Source of the DNA: Caballeronia hypogeia
GTDB lineage: Bacteria > Pseudomonadota > Gammaproteobacteria > Burkholderiales > Burkholderiaceae
Direction: 5' to 3'
Assembly (NCBI RefSeq): GCF_001544875.2
Contig: NZ_FCOA02000004.1
Span: 310,001-374,000 of the forward strand
DNA length: 64,000 bases
Every line of letters begins with the position of its first letter. Position 1 is the stretch's first letter. The position numbers and the translations under genes were made by a program. Under the pieces are notes generated by a model. The model was not told the origin of the DNA. It searched no databases and saw only the letters and a program-made list of their open reading frames with translations. Shown in pieces: positions 9,108 through 18,297 of this stretch.

Positions 9108-9437
9108 ATGAGAAAGCTGACTCAAAAACTGGCCGTTATCGCAGCATTGTCGGTTGTCTTCGCTGGCACCGCGTCGGCCGCGACGGCTTGGGATGCATCG
9201 CATCCGCGTCGCGCCGAGGTCAACCAGCGGTTGTCGAATCAGGATCATCGAATTCATCAGGAAGTGCGGGAAGGAGAGCTATCGCACAGCGAGGCGATGC
9301 GCTTCCATCGCGACGATCATCAGGTGCGAAAGGAGGAGCGTTTGATGGCGAGTCAGAACGGCGGTCACATTACCCGTCAGGATGATCGGGCGCTCAATCA
9401 GCAGGAAAACCACGTAAGCAGGCAAATCGGGCAGTGA
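9108..9437 (+). CDS. small exported protein, His/Gln-rich
   Basis: A 109-residue protein with a clear Sec signal peptide (MRKLTQKLAVIAAL then cleavage after TASA near residue 24). The mature part is polar with several RxDHQ/RxQ-like repeats (NQDHRIHQEV, RDDHQVRKEE, RQDDRALNQQ). An AGGAGG site sits 7 bases before the ATG. Similar short signal-peptide proteins of unknown role are common in Burkholderia relatives. No catalytic motif is visible; a periplasmic metal- or stress-related role is only a guess. Confidence 0.7.
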   Translation: MRKLTQKLAVIAALSVVFAGTASAATAWDASHPRRAEVNQRLSNQDHRIHQEVREGELSHSEAMRFHRDDHQVRKEERLMASQNGGHITRQDDRALNQQENHVSRQIGQ

Positions 9438-9474
9438 AATCGATACTCGCGAGGCAGGACAGCCCCGGAATCGA

Positions 9475-9497
9475 GGAGGGCCCAAGTCGGGCTCTCC
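9475..9497. terminator. stem-loop between convergent genes
   Basis: GGAGGGCCC at 9475-9483 pairs with GGGCTCTCC at 9489-9497 across a 5-nt loop, with one G-T pair. It lies between the small exported protein (plus) and the acylase (minus), the expected place for a shared terminator, but no T-tract follows on either strand. Confidence 0.4.
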
Positions 9498-9525
9498 GCG
9501 TCGGACCACATCCTGTACACGTTTC

Positions 9526-12108
9526 CTATCGAGCCGCGTCAACGTCGAGCCTCGTGACCTCTCGCGTCTGCCTGGCGACATCCGCGTCATGAAACCAGAG
9601 CGGTTTGCGCCCGAAGCCGGTATAGAGCGAAAGCTGATCGTCGTAGTGCGGCGAGCGAGTTCCGTCGGGAGCGATGAAGCCGCTTTCCCCCGGCGCGACC
9701 ACATCGAACGCCTCCACCTGGTCGTGCGCAGTCGTGCTCCCGAACACGATCAAGTCGTTTTCCGTGCCGCGGTTCTGGTATTCGTGCACGCGAATCGCCT
9801 CCGATGCATCCGCCTGCGGCACGCCAAAGAAATTGTTCGCGCGAAACGTCAATGCGACGGCAGGCGTGCGCCACGCCGCGATATCACCGCCTTGCTCGGC
9901 CGAGAGCTTCGTCCAGACATCCGCGAGCGCGGCTCGAATGACATCGTCGGGCTGTTCACCCGTGAAAAGGTCCACGCGCTGCGGCACGCCCGAGCGCTCG
10001 CCGAGCAGCGCCTCGTAAAGGATCTTGCTGCCGGTGCTCAGATTGAGCGAACCCGTCGGACCATCCTGCGTCGTCTCGTAGCCACTTGCCGTGTACCACT
10101 TGTCGAAGGGCGCCGGCACCGCCTTTGCAACCGTTCTGGTCAGCATCGAACTGAGCCATGCGCTCATGATCGCCGAGCCGGGCTGCGCATAATGGCCGTT
10201 GTCGCGCGGATCGTCGTTGATGCCCGTCCATTGCCGAAGCGTGTCGGCGATGCGGCGACGCGGGTCGTCCGCATTCAGGGAAGCAGTCGCCCGCTCGATG
10301 AACGGACGGAAAAGCCGCACGTTGAGGTCGGCACGGCTCGTGTCCTTGAGGATCTGCCACACGTCGTCGGTGTCGAGCGTCGCGTGCGCTTCGATGCGCG
10401 TGCTGATCTCGTCGACACGGTCGGCCGCGCCCCACAGAAAAGCGAACAGATCGGAGGCGGGATAGTTCTTCTCCGGCGCATTGTTCCAGTTCGCGATGTA
10501 CCCCGCGCGTGGATTGTAGATCTGCGGGTTGGTCCTGAATGGCAGCAGCCCGCGCCAATCCCATTCGCCGGTGCCGGGCACCGGCAGACGAGGGTCGTGC
10601 CCGGCGCGGCGATGCGGATACGCGCCCGTATGCACGTAGCCGATGTTGCCCTTGCGATCCGCGTAGTACCAGTTGATCGTCAGCGCCTGACGCGCCGCTT
10701 GCGCCGTCCAGCTTTTCCAGTCGTGCGCCTGCGTCTGATGCGTCCATGCAAGCAGCGATTGCACTTCGAGACCGTCCCACGCGCGCGCCTTGGCGTAGGC
10801 CGTGTGCGTGGCGTCGTCGCGCTGCATGACGTTGCCGTGCACGGTGCGGTAGACGTCGAGGACCACCGGCGCGCCATCCTTCACGCGAATGATTTCGGTG
10901 CGCTTCTGCATCTGCACCCATCGGCCGTCATGCCAGTAGAAGTCGGGACGCGTCGGGTCGATGCGCTCGGCGTACATGTCGACGTCGTCACCGAAACCTG
11001 CCGTCGAACCCCATGAGATCGTGCCGTTGTGACCGAAGAGCATGCAGGGATAAGCGAACGGCGTATTGCCGACGATATCGAAGCCCGCGCCATGCAGACC
11101 GACGCCGTACGTGTACGCCGGCGCGAACCAGCCGAACTGGGGGCCGTTCAGCATGATCGCCTTCGCACCGCGCGCGCGATCCTTGCCGATGATCCACATA
11201 TTGCTCGTCGTCGGAAAACCCGCGGGACCATTCGCGCCGCTCAGCGCGTACTGCGCCAGCACGGTTTCGCGATTGGCGGACGGGTCCAGCGCGAGCAGAA
11301 GACCGTCATCGCCATGAGCGGGGCGATCGGCCATCGGGGGCGCGGCGTCGTAGCGGGGCAGCGCATACGCGAGCGATCCATCGCGCGCGCGCGAACCGGC
11401 CTCGACCGAATACGAGCGCTCGCCCGCGGCGATCGTCGTGCGCGCGTTCGGATTCACGAACCACTTCAACTGATTGAAGAGATCCATCGCGCGGGCGTCG
11501 CCGTAGCGATCCTTGAGCGCGGTGAGCAGCGCGAGATTGTCGACTTCGCTCGTGCTGTCGGAAAAGCGGTTGGCCATGGTGCCGACGAACACCATCGCGA
11601 CATCGAATGCGCTCCACGTCGAAGGCGTGAAGCCGAAGTCATTGAACTGCTTCGGCATGAGCGTGTCCGGCTGCTTGCGTATGCGCGCGATGTAGGCGTT
11701 CATGCCGTCGGCGTAGCCATCGAGGATGTCGCGCTCGCGCTGCGGCAAGTCCGCGATCTGCTTCTCGATGGATGCAGGCCAGTAGTTGCCGCGCGTGGAT
11801 TGATCGAACTTCACGAACTTCTCGCCGAGCACTTCGGCTACGGTGCCTTGCGTGCTGCGTCTGGCCATCTCCATCTGAAACAGCCGATCCTGCGCGACCG
11901 CATAACCGTATCCATAGAACAGCCTGTACACGGAGTTCGCGTAGATGTGCGGCACGCCGTACTCATCCCGCCTGATGACGACCTCGCGGGCGCCCCCAGC
12001 GGCGCTGTCCGCGTTCGCCGCATGCGCGGCGGGCACGAAGCTGGTGGCGCACAGCACGCATGCGAACGCGATGCGTGAGGCGAGCGGGCGAGGTATGAGG
12101 GCGGCCAT
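9526..12108 (-). CDS. pac: penicillin G acylase (Ntn hydrolase), periplasmic
   Basis: An 860-residue pre-pro-enzyme very close to Escherichia coli penicillin G acylase (846 residues). A signal peptide (cleavage near AAHA, residue 30) is followed by the alpha chain, a spacer and the beta chain. The autocatalytic site is clear: [11 protein letters not shown], where Ser302 becomes the new N-terminal nucleophile. The oxyanion-hole region NWNNAPEKN, the active-site Arg in GAADRVDE and the [11 protein letters not shown] loop are all retained. It hydrolyses phenylacetyl-type amides; natural substrates may be phenylacetylated amino acids or acyl signals. GGAG lies 6 bases from the ATG at 12108. It is monocistronic. 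Confidence 0.93.
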   Translation of the reverse strand: MAALIPRPLASRIAFACVLCATSFVPAAHAANADSAAGGAREVVIRRDEYGVPHIYANSVYRLFYGYGYAVAQDRLFQMEMARRSTQGTVAEVLGEKFVKFDQSTRGNYWPASIEKQIADLPQRERDILDGYADGMNAYIARIRKQPDTLMPKQFNDFGFTPSTWSAFDVAMVFVGTMANRFSDSTSEVDNLALLTALKDRYGDARAMDLFNQLKWFVNPNARTTIAAGERSYSVEAGSRARDGSLAYALPRYDAAPPMADRPAHGDDGLLLALDPSANRETVLAQYALSGANGPAGFPTTSNMWIIGKDRARGAKAIMLNGPQFGWFAPAYTYGVGLHGAGFDIVGNTPFAYPCMLFGHNGTISWGSTAGFGDDVDMYAERIDPTRPDFYWHDGRWVQMQKRTEIIRVKDGAPVVLDVYRTVHGNVMQRDDATHTAYAKARAWDGLEVQSLLAWTHQTQAHDWKSWTAQAARQALTINWYYADRKGNIGYVHTGAYPHRRAGHDPRLPVPGTGEWDWRGLLPFRTNPQIYNPRAGYIANWNNAPEKNYPASDLFAFLWGAADRVDEISTRIEAHATLDTDDVWQILKDTSRADLNVRLFRPFIERATASLNADDPRRRIADTLRQWTGINDDPRDNGHYAQPGSAIMSAWLSSMLTRTVAKAVPAPFDKWYTASGYETTQDGPTGSLNLSTGSKILYEALLGERSGVPQRVDLFTGEQPDDVIRAALADVWTKLSAEQGGDIAAWRTPAVALTFRANNFFGVPQADASEAIRVHEYQNRGTENDLIVFGSTTAHDQVEAFDVVAPGESGFIAPDGTRSPHYDDQLSLYTGFGRKPLWFHDADVARQTREVTRLDVDAAR

Positions 12109-12153
12109 TGCGTCTCCGTGTCGTTTGTCTGGTGTGGACGCATGCTAAAACCT

Positions 12154-12167
12154 ACCGTCCGGACGGT
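12154..12167. promoter_or_regulatory. perfect 14-bp palindrome ACCGTCCGGACGGT upstream of pac
   Basis: Perfect dyad 46 bp upstream of the acylase start codon. The form is typical of TetR-family operators. No tetR gene lies in the window next to it, so the binding protein would be encoded elsewhere. Confidence 0.5.
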
Positions 12168-12229
12168 CAATACCCGGCAAACGCGATGTTTTCATCGGAG
12201 GCCCGTCTGGCGGGCATTTCGCGGCGTGG

Positions 12230-12244
12230 TTTAGAAAAACTAAA
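12230..12244. promoter_or_regulatory. TTTAG-N5-CTAAA site upstream of first binding protein
   Basis: TTTAG at 12230-12234 and CTAAA at 12240-12244 with five A between. The same half-sites with the same spacing occur at 18166-18180, in front of the LysR and Rieske genes. It is 160 bp upstream of the binding-protein gene at 12405. Confidence 0.45.
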
Positions 12245-12404
12245 ACATCACGCAGCAGGAAGCCTCTATCCGATTCAATTTTGGGTTCTTACGCTCGACC
12301 TCGTTCGATGAGACGACGCGGGCAGCAGGTTTCAGGGCCCGTTCCGGTCAACTTCATGCGACGCCGCCCGCGACGATGCGCGGCTCGCATGCCAGGGAGC
12401 TTCC

Positions 12405-13172
12405 ATGAAGAAAGCGATTGCCTGCCTGACGTTATCGATGCTTGCGCTGTGCGCCCACGCGAAGGATGCGGCGGAACTGCGCTTCGGTGTCGATCCCTCT
12501 TACGCGCCGTTCGAATCGAAGGCGCCCTCGGGGCAGCTCGTCGGCTTCGAGATCGATCTGGGCAACGAGATCTGCCGCCGCCTGAACGTGCGCTGCGTGT
12601 GGGTGGAAACGGCATTCGACGGCATCATCCCGGCCCTGCAGGGACGCAAGTTCGAGGCGATCCTGTCGGCCATGTCGATCACGCCGAAGCGCGAAGCGCA
12701 GGTCGCATTCTCGACGCCGCTCTTCAACACGCCGAGCCGTCTGATCGGCCGCCAGGGCGCCGATATCAAGCCGACGGTCGCCTCGCTGAAGGGCAAGCGT
12801 GTGGGCGTGGCGCAGGGATCGACGCAGGAAGCCTATGCCAAGGCCTATTGGGCGCCGGCGGGCATCGAAGTGGTGTCTTACGGCAATCAGGAGCAGGTCT
12901 ATACCGACCTGCGCTCGGGGCGCATCGACGCGACGCTGACCGACATGATCTCGGGCAGCGAAGGGTTCCTGAAAACGTCGCAGGGCAAGGGCTATGCGTT
13001 TCTCGGCGATCCCGTGACGGACGCGAAGACGCTGGGCAAGGGCGCGGGCATCGGCTTTCGCAAGGACGACGCGCCGTTGCGCGAGAAGGTGGATGGCGCC
13101 ATCGATGGCATGAAGAAGGACGGCACCTACCAGAAGATTCGCGAACGCTACTTCGACTTCGACATTTCGTAA
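12405..13172 (+). CDS. ABC transporter substrate-binding protein, basic amino acid type (first of three)
   Basis: A 255-residue periplasmic binding protein of the HisJ/ArgT class. The signal peptide ends near CAHA (residue 19). The domain starts with LRFGVDPSYAPFES, and the two cysteines in EICRRLNVRCVWVE match the conserved disulfide of HisJ. RVGVAQGSTQEAYA marks the ligand-binding hinge. There are no permease genes beside it; the only permeases in the region are at 21685-23081, shared with paralogues at 15490 and 26138. The ligand is probably a basic or N-modified amino acid. Confidence 0.88.
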   Translation: MKKAIACLTLSMLALCAHAKDAAELRFGVDPSYAPFESKAPSGQLVGFEIDLGNEICRRLNVRCVWVETAFDGIIPALQGRKFEAILSAMSITPKREAQVAFSTPLFNTPSRLIGRQGADIKPTVASLKGKRVGVAQGSTQEAYAKAYWAPAGIEVVSYGNQEQVYTDLRSGRIDATLTDMISGSEGFLKTSQGKGYAFLGDPVTDAKTLGKGAGIGFRKDDAPLREKVDGAIDGMKKDGTYQKIRERYFDFDIS

Positions 13173-13199
13173 AGTCGAGCCGGAGCCCGGGCGGCCGAG

Positions 13200-14150
13200 T
13201 CAGATCAGCAGCTCGACCGAGCGCAGCACGTTGCGCGTCTCTTGCGACGGCGATTCCAGCCCGTCGCGAATCGTGCCGATCAGGCAGTCGATGAAACACT
13301 CCGACGCTTCGCTGAGCGGCTGACCGCTGCGCGATATGACGCCGACCATCGCGTCCTCCAGTTGCTCGCGCAGCGGCAAGGCGCACAGTCGTTCGCGCGG
13401 CGCGCACAACTCGACGAGCGGCCACGGAAAGACGCTCACCATGTCGGTCTGGCGCAGCAGCGACATGGCGATGGAAAACGAATGCGCGAGGTGGATCTTG
13501 CGGGGCATGGGCACGTCGTGGCGCGAGAACATGTTCTTGACCAGCGGACCGTCGTTCGACGGGTCCCACGTGAGCAGCCAGTCTAGCTCGCCCAGTTCCG
13601 CGAGCGAGTGACAGCCGGCGCGCGGATGGCCTTCGCGCGCCACCACCGCGCAGGTCGAGGAGAACAGCGGCCGGTACTGGAATTCGACGCCCGGCGCACC
13701 GGGCGTGGATCGACCGATGAAGAAATCGAGGCTGCCGTCGCGCAGGCGCGGATTGGCGATCGACAGCAGGCCCTCGAAGAATTCGAGCCTCACGCCGGGC
13801 ATCTTCGCGCAAAATCGCGTGATGGTTTCGGGCAGAAAGGTGAGCGCGATCCACGGTGTCACGGCGACGGTGAGCTTGCCGCGCGCGGCCCCGCGCAACG
13901 CGCCCATGGCCTCGTGAGCGCGCGTCATCTGGCCCACCATCAGCCGCGCGTGCACCAGCAGCGTCTGGCCCGCGTCCGTCAGTTGCACACCCGACGAAGT
14001 GCGCAGCACGAGCGGCATCTGCACGTCTTCCTCGAGTTGCCGCAGGCTCTTCGTGATCGCCGCGGGCGATGCGTCGAGCGCGCGCGCCGCGCCGCGAATG
14101 CCGCCGGAATCGGCAACGGCCACGAGCGTCTGGAGTTGATGGAGCTTCAT
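13200..14150 (-). CDS. LysR-family regulator
   Basis: A 316-residue LysR protein from the ATG at 14150 (MKLHQLQTLVAVADSGGIRG). The HTH shows AARALDASPAAITKSLRQLE, followed by a two-lobed effector domain. It lies between the first binding protein (plus) and the divergent M20 amidohydrolase at 14282, so it probably controls the amidohydrolase and binding-protein operon from the 131-bp intergenic region. It is similar in type to the LysR at 23934-24845, which has the same relation to the second amidohydrolase. Confidence 0.85.
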   Translation of the reverse strand: MKLHQLQTLVAVADSGGIRGAARALDASPAAITKSLRQLEEDVQMPLVLRTSSGVQLTDAGQTLLVHARLMVGQMTRAHEAMGALRGAARGKLTVAVTPWIALTFLPETITRFCAKMPGVRLEFFEGLLSIANPRLRDGSLDFFIGRSTPGAPGVEFQYRPLFSSTCAVVAREGHPRAGCHSLAELGELDWLLTWDPSNDGPLVKNMFSRHDVPMPRKIHLAHSFSIAMSLLRQTDMVSVFPWPLVELCAPRERLCALPLREQLEDAMVGVISRSGQPLSEASECFIDCLIGTIRDGLESPSQETRNVLRSVELLI

Positions 14151-14281
14151 GCGCCGGGTGTTCACCACTGGTTGTCACGTTCACGATTCTAGCTCTCCCC
14201 CGCGTGTTTCTGTCGCGCTACGTTAGGGCCATCGCGGCGCTTTGCGCGCCGGATCGACACAACGACCACGAGACGACCACG

Positions 14282-15445
14282 ATGAACGCCCCGGACGAGC
14301 TTCTTGCCATACGCGACGAAATGATCGTATTGCGCCGCCAGATTCATGCACATCCCGAACTCGGCTACGAGGAATTCCTGACGAGCGAGCTAGTCGCCGA
14401 ACGTCTGCGGGAATGGGGCTACGACGTCCACCGCGGGCTGGCGGGAACAGGCGTGGTCGGCACGCTGAAGTGCGGCGACGGATCGGCGCGCATCGGCCTG
14501 CGGGCGGACATGGACGCGCTGCCGGTTCACGAGCGCACCGGCCTGCCGTATGCGAGCGTCACGCCCGGCAGGATGCACGCATGCGGGCACGACGGCCACA
14601 CGGCGATGCTGCTCGCCGCCGCGAAGCACCTGGCGCGTACGCGCAACTTCAACGGCACGCTGCATCTCGTCTTCCAGCCCGCCGAAGAAGGGCTCGCCGG
14701 CGCGCGTCGCATGCTCGAAGAGGGCCTGCTCGAACGCTTTCCCTGTGACGCCATGTTCGCCATGCACAACATGCCGGGCTTTCCCGCCGGGCATCTCGGC
14801 TTTCGCGCGGGGCCGTTCATGGCATCTGCCGATCAGGTGGGCGTGCGCGTGATCGGCCGCGGCGGCCACGGCGCCATGCCGCACATGACGGTCGACCCGG
14901 TCGTCGTGTGCTCGGCCATCGTCCTCGCGCTGCAGACCGTGGTGTCGCGAAACGTCGCGCCGCTCGACATGTCCGTGATCACCGTGGGCGCCATCCACGC
15001 GGGCGAAGCGTCCAACGTCATTCCCGACGAGGCGCGCATGAACATCTCGGTGCGGGCGCTGCGTCCCGTCGTGCGCGACGAGCTGGAGCGACGCATCACG
15101 CATGTGATCGAGACGCAGGCCGCCGTGTACGGCGCGCAGGTCGAGGTGAACTACGAGGCGAGCTATCCGGTGCTCGTGAACGATGCGGAGATGACCGCGT
15201 TCGCGCAGGACGTCGCGCGCGACTGGCTCGGCGAGGATCGCCTGATTCCCGAACTCCAGCCGTTCACGGGCAGCGAGGACTTCGCGTGGATTCTGCGCCA
15301 GGTTCCGGGCTGCTATCTGATCATCGGAAACGGCGACGGAGAAGGCAGCTGCATGGTGCACAACCCCGGCTACGACTTCAACGACGACATTCTCACGACG
15401 GGCGCCGGCTACTGGGTGCGTCTGGTCGAGCGCTTTCTGGTCTGA
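14282..15445 (+). CDS. M20-family amidohydrolase (hippurate hydrolase type), copy 1
   Basis: A 387-residue metallo-amidohydrolase of peptidase family M20D, the class that cleaves N-acyl and N-aroyl amino acids such as hippurate or indoleacetyl-amino acids. Metal ligands are visible in RADMDAL (75-80) and CGHDGHTAM (Cys101, His103), with PAEEG downstream and a C-terminal SEDF. The start MNAPDELLAI at 14282 is chosen because family similarity begins there. It is cytoplasmic, with no signal peptide. It is followed 44 bp later by a binding protein, so uptake and hydrolysis are linked. A second M20 enzyme lies at 24958. Confidence 0.87.
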   Translation: MNAPDELLAIRDEMIVLRRQIHAHPELGYEEFLTSELVAERLREWGYDVHRGLAGTGVVGTLKCGDGSARIGLRADMDALPVHERTGLPYASVTPGRMHACGHDGHTAMLLAAAKHLARTRNFNGTLHLVFQPAEEGLAGARRMLEEGLLERFPCDAMFAMHNMPGFPAGHLGFRAGPFMASADQVGVRVIGRGGHGAMPHMTVDPVVVCSAIVLALQTVVSRNVAPLDMSVITVGAIHAGEASNVIPDEARMNISVRALRPVVRDELERRITHVIETQAAVYGAQVEVNYEASYPVLVNDAEMTAFAQDVARDWLGEDRLIPELQPFTGSEDFAWILRQVPGCYLIIGNGDGEGSCMVHNPGYDFNDDILTTGAGYWVRLVERFLV

Positions 15446-15489
15446 CGCCGCACGGCGCCGACACTCATTCATCCCCTTCGGAAAACGAC

Positions 15490-16278
15490 ATGAAACGTGC
15501 CTTGCTTCCCGTCCTTCTCGCGCTCGCCGTGGCGAGCGCCGGTCTGCCCGCGACAGCGTCGGCGCAGAATCCCGAGACGATTCGCTTCGGCGTCGACCCG
15601 AGCTATCCGCCGTTCGAGTCGAAGGCGGCCGATGGTTCGCTCGTCGGCTTCGATATCGAGCTCGGCAATGCGATCTGCGCGGAGCTCAAGCAGAAATGCG
15701 TCTGGGTCGAGCAGAGCTTCGACGGCATGATCCCGGCGCTCAAGGCGCGCAAGTTCGACGCGATCCTCTCGGCGATGTCGGCCACCGCATCGCGCAGGCA
15801 GCAGATCGACTTCACGAAGCGCCTCTACAACGGACCGTCCGCGCTGATCGCGCATTCCGGCACGGCGCTGCAGCCCACCGCGCAGGCGCTGCGGGGGCAA
15901 CGCGTGGGCGTCGTGCAGGGCTCGACGCAGGAAAGCTACGCGCGCGCCGAATGGGCGACGAAAGGCGTGACGCTCGTCTCCTACCAGACGCAGGACCAGA
16001 TCTATCAGGACCTCGTGACGGGACGGCTGGACGCCGCGTTCCAGTCGTCGGTGCAGGCCGACTACGGCTTTCTGAAAACGCCGCGCGGCAAGGGCTTCAC
16101 GCTGGTCGGCGAGCCGGTGAGCGACAGCCGCGTGGCGGGCGATGTCGCCATCGGACTGCGCAAGGGCGACGATGCGCTTGGAGAGCGGCTCAACCAGGCG
16201 ATCGATGCGATCCGCAAGAGCGGCAGCTATCAACGCGTGGCATCGAAGTACTTCAGCTTCGACATCTACGGAAACTGA
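15490..16278 (+). CDS. ABC transporter substrate-binding protein, basic amino acid type (second of three)
   Basis: A 262-residue HisJ-like periplasmic protein, clearly a paralogue of the one at 12405. The signal peptide is cleaved near TASAQ (residue 25). It shares IRFGVDPSYPPFES, the disulfide cysteines in AICAELKQKCVWVE and RVGVVQGSTQESYA. It follows an M20 amidohydrolase and precedes a phytanoyl-CoA dioxygenase-like gene, all on the plus strand with short gaps. It presumably feeds the HisQMP-like transporter at 21685-23893, about 5.4 kb away. Confidence 0.88.
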   Translation: MKRALLPVLLALAVASAGLPATASAQNPETIRFGVDPSYPPFESKAADGSLVGFDIELGNAICAELKQKCVWVEQSFDGMIPALKARKFDAILSAMSATASRRQQIDFTKRLYNGPSALIAHSGTALQPTAQALRGQRVGVVQGSTQESYARAEWATKGVTLVSYQTQDQIYQDLVTGRLDAAFQSSVQADYGFLKTPRGKGFTLVGEPVSDSRVAGDVAIGLRKGDDALGERLNQAIDAIRKSGSYQRVASKYFSFDIYGN

Positions 16279-16312
16279 TTGCATGGCCAACCCACTTCGG
16301 AGAGAACCCGTA

Positions 16313-17152
16313 ATGCATCAGAACCTGAAAGCGCGTGTTGCAGGCGCCGTGACGCCCGAACTCGTCGACGCCTTTCGCCGCGACGGCGCGGTGTGCGTGC
16401 GCAATGTTTTCACGGAAGAAGAAGTCGCGCTGCTGCGCGAAGGCATCGAGCGCAATCTGGCCGCGCCGAGCGAGCGGGCCAAGGTCGCCAGCCGGCCGGA
16501 CGATCCGGGCTGGTTTTTCGAGGACTTCTGCAACTGGCAGTCGAACGACGCATACGGGCGCTTTATCGCCGAGTCCGCCGCGCCCGCCGTGGCCGGCGCG
16601 CTGATGGGTTGCGAAACGGTGCGGCTCCATCACGACCATGTGCTGGTGAAAGAGCCGAACACGCGCCAGCGCACGCCGTGGCATCAGGATCAGCCGTACT
16701 ACAACATCGCCGGCAGCGACAACGTGAGCATGTGGATTCCCGTCGATCCTGTCGCTCGCGAATCGACGCTCGAATTCGTGGCCGGCTCGCATCGCGGGCC
16801 CTGGCTGATGCCGCGGACCTTCATGGAGAACGAGGCCAAATGGTTCCCCGAGGGCAGCCTCGCGGATCTGCCCGATATCGAAGCGGATCGCGATGCCTTC
16901 CCGATCGTCGGCTGGGCGCTCGAACCGGGCGACATGGTGTGCTTCAACATGCTCACGCTGCATGCGTCGGGCGGCGTCGGCGGCAAGACGCGACGTCGCG
17001 CCTTCTCGATTCGCTTTATCGGCGACGACATCCGCCATGCGCCGCGCCCCTGGCGCACGTCGCCCGAGTTTCCCGGCCTCGCCTCGGTTCTGCCCGACGG
17101 CGCGCCCATGGATCATTCGCTGTTTCCGGTGCTGTGGACCGCGCGAGGCTGA
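16313..17152 (+). CDS. phytanoyl-CoA dioxygenase family, Fe(II)/2-oxoglutarate oxygenase
   Basis: A 279-residue non-haem iron, 2-oxoglutarate-dependent oxygenase of the PhyH family. The facial triad is visible: His124 and Asp126 in TPWHQDQPYYN and the distal His217 in MLTLHASGG, with Arg228/229 just after as 2-oxoglutarate anchor. GGAGAG precedes the ATG at 16313. The family hydroxylates diverse small molecules, including free or modified amino acids such as ectoine, which fits its place behind a binding protein and an amidohydrolase. The CoA substrate of the family name should not be assumed. Confidence 0.83.
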   Translation: MHQNLKARVAGAVTPELVDAFRRDGAVCVRNVFTEEEVALLREGIERNLAAPSERAKVASRPDDPGWFFEDFCNWQSNDAYGRFIAESAAPAVAGALMGCETVRLHHDHVLVKEPNTRQRTPWHQDQPYYNIAGSDNVSMWIPVDPVARESTLEFVAGSHRGPWLMPRTFMENEAKWFPEGSLADLPDIEADRDAFPIVGWALEPGDMVCFNMLTLHASGGVGGKTRRRAFSIRFIGDDIRHAPRPWRTSPEFPGLASVLPDGAPMDHSLFPVLWTARG

Positions 17153-17164
17153 AGACGCGCGCGC

Positions 17165-18139
17165 CTACATGTCCACCGGCTCGCCGGTGCCGCCGATCAC
17201 CCGCAGCAGCTGGTCGTTGAGCCGCTGCTGCTCCTTCGCCTGCGTCAGGAGCCAACGATGAAAACTGCGGCAGTGCGCCTTGTCGAACGTGTTCGGCCGC
17301 CACGTCAGAAAATACGGCCAGGGCAGCGCCAGACCCTGCGCGAACGGCATGACGAGCCGGCCGGCGGCGAGGTCGTCGCAGACCATCGAGGACTGCGCGA
17401 GCACGAACCCGTGCCCGTCGATGGCCGCCTGGATCGCCACGCTCGAAAGCGAGTGCACCTGGCGCGAGTCGTTCACCCGCGCGATGTCCGCTTCTTCGAC
17501 GCCGATCGCCCGGAACCAGTCGCGCCACGAAGGCGGCGACGCGAACTTGGGCAGCCAGTCCACCGCGATCAGCGGATACGCGAGGATGTCGGCGGGTGTC
17601 GCGAGCGGCGCGTCTGCGCGCACGAGGTGCGGGCTGCACACCGGCACCACGCAGTCGCGAAAGAGTTCGACCGCGTTGTTGACGTCGGCCACGCGATCGC
17701 CGTAGCTGACGCGAAAGTCGATCTCGTAGCCCTCCGGCGACGGCTCCGTGTGCGTGCCGTCGAGATACACGCTCAGCTCCGGATGTTGCTGCTGCCACGC
17801 GATCACGCGCGCGGCGAGCCATTTCGAAAGAAGCGAAGGCAGCGCGCTCAGGCTCAGGTTGCGCGCGTTCTTCGTGCGCTCGATTTCGGCGTGCGCGACG
17901 CGCAGGCTTTCGAACGCGACCGCGCAGCTCTCGTGGTAGCGGGCACCGGCGGCGGTCAGGCGCAGCCGCTTGCCGTCCTTCTGCATCAGATGCACGCCGA
18001 GCGTGTCTTCGAGCAGCTTCATCTGCTGGCTGACGGCGCCCGCCGAAATGCCGAGTCGCCGCGCCGCCTCGGTGACGCCGCCGCAGCGTCCGACGGCCTC
18101 GAAGACCTGCAACGCGCGCAACGGGGGAAGTGTCTGCAT
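17165..18139 (-). CDS. LysR-family regulator, GcvA-like
   Basis: A 324-residue LysR regulator of the GcvA/AmpR-like branch (MQTLPPLRALQVFEAVGRCG, then EAARRLGISAGAVSQQMKLLE). It is divergent from the Rieske oxygenase at 18298, and the 158 bp between holds two palindromes (18165-18181 and 18189-18204) that are good operator candidates. Its last codons (NDQLLRVIGGTGEPVDM) are echoed by a short decayed copy at 27205-27264. It probably activates the Rieske/reductase/hydrolase/transporter genes. The effector is unknown. Confidence 0.88.
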   Translation of the reverse strand: MQTLPPLRALQVFEAVGRCGGVTEAARRLGISAGAVSQQMKLLEDTLGVHLMQKDGKRLRLTAAGARYHESCAVAFESLRVAHAEIERTKNARNLSLSALPSLLSKWLAARVIAWQQQHPELSVYLDGTHTEPSPEGYEIDFRVSYGDRVADVNNAVELFRDCVVPVCSPHLVRADAPLATPADILAYPLIAVDWLPKFASPPSWRDWFRAIGVEEADIARVNDSRQVHSLSSVAIQAAIDGHGFVLAQSSMVCDDLAAGRLVMPFAQGLALPWPYFLTWRPNTFDKAHCRSFHRWLLTQAKEQQRLNDQLLRVIGGTGEPVDM

Positions 18140-18164
18140 CCCGAGCTCCCGGATGAAATTTTCA

Positions 18165-18181
18165 GTTTAGAAACTCTAAAC
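18165..18181. promoter_or_regulatory. operator palindrome GTTTAGA-AAC-TCTAAAC
   Basis: Perfect 7-bp arms with a 3-bp centre, 26 bp upstream of the LysR start and 117 bp upstream of the Rieske gene. Contains the TTTAG-N5-CTAAA core found also at 12230-12244. Probably the autoregulatory site of the LysR protein at 17165-18139. Confidence 0.55.
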
Positions 18182-18188
18182 GAAGCGG

Positions 18189-18204
18189 CAGGTATTAACA
18201 CCTG
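18189..18204. promoter_or_regulatory. near-palindrome CAGGTATTAACACCTG
   Basis: A 16-bp dyad with one mismatched pair, next to the previous operator on the Rieske side. It may be a second LysR half-site pair or the site of another regulator. Confidence 0.4.
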
Positions 18205-18297
18205 TTCTTCCGCGTTCTGGCTGCTTATTCTGCTCACGTGCTCGAAACGAGGCAAAAGCCGGCATCAATCGGGCGATATCGATCAGGAGGCAGTGCA

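Noticed and set aside
9589..11016. 475-codon open frame on the plus strand
   Set aside because: Antisense to the penicillin G acylase gene, whose conservation is unmistakable; the frame is Arg-rich with no motif.
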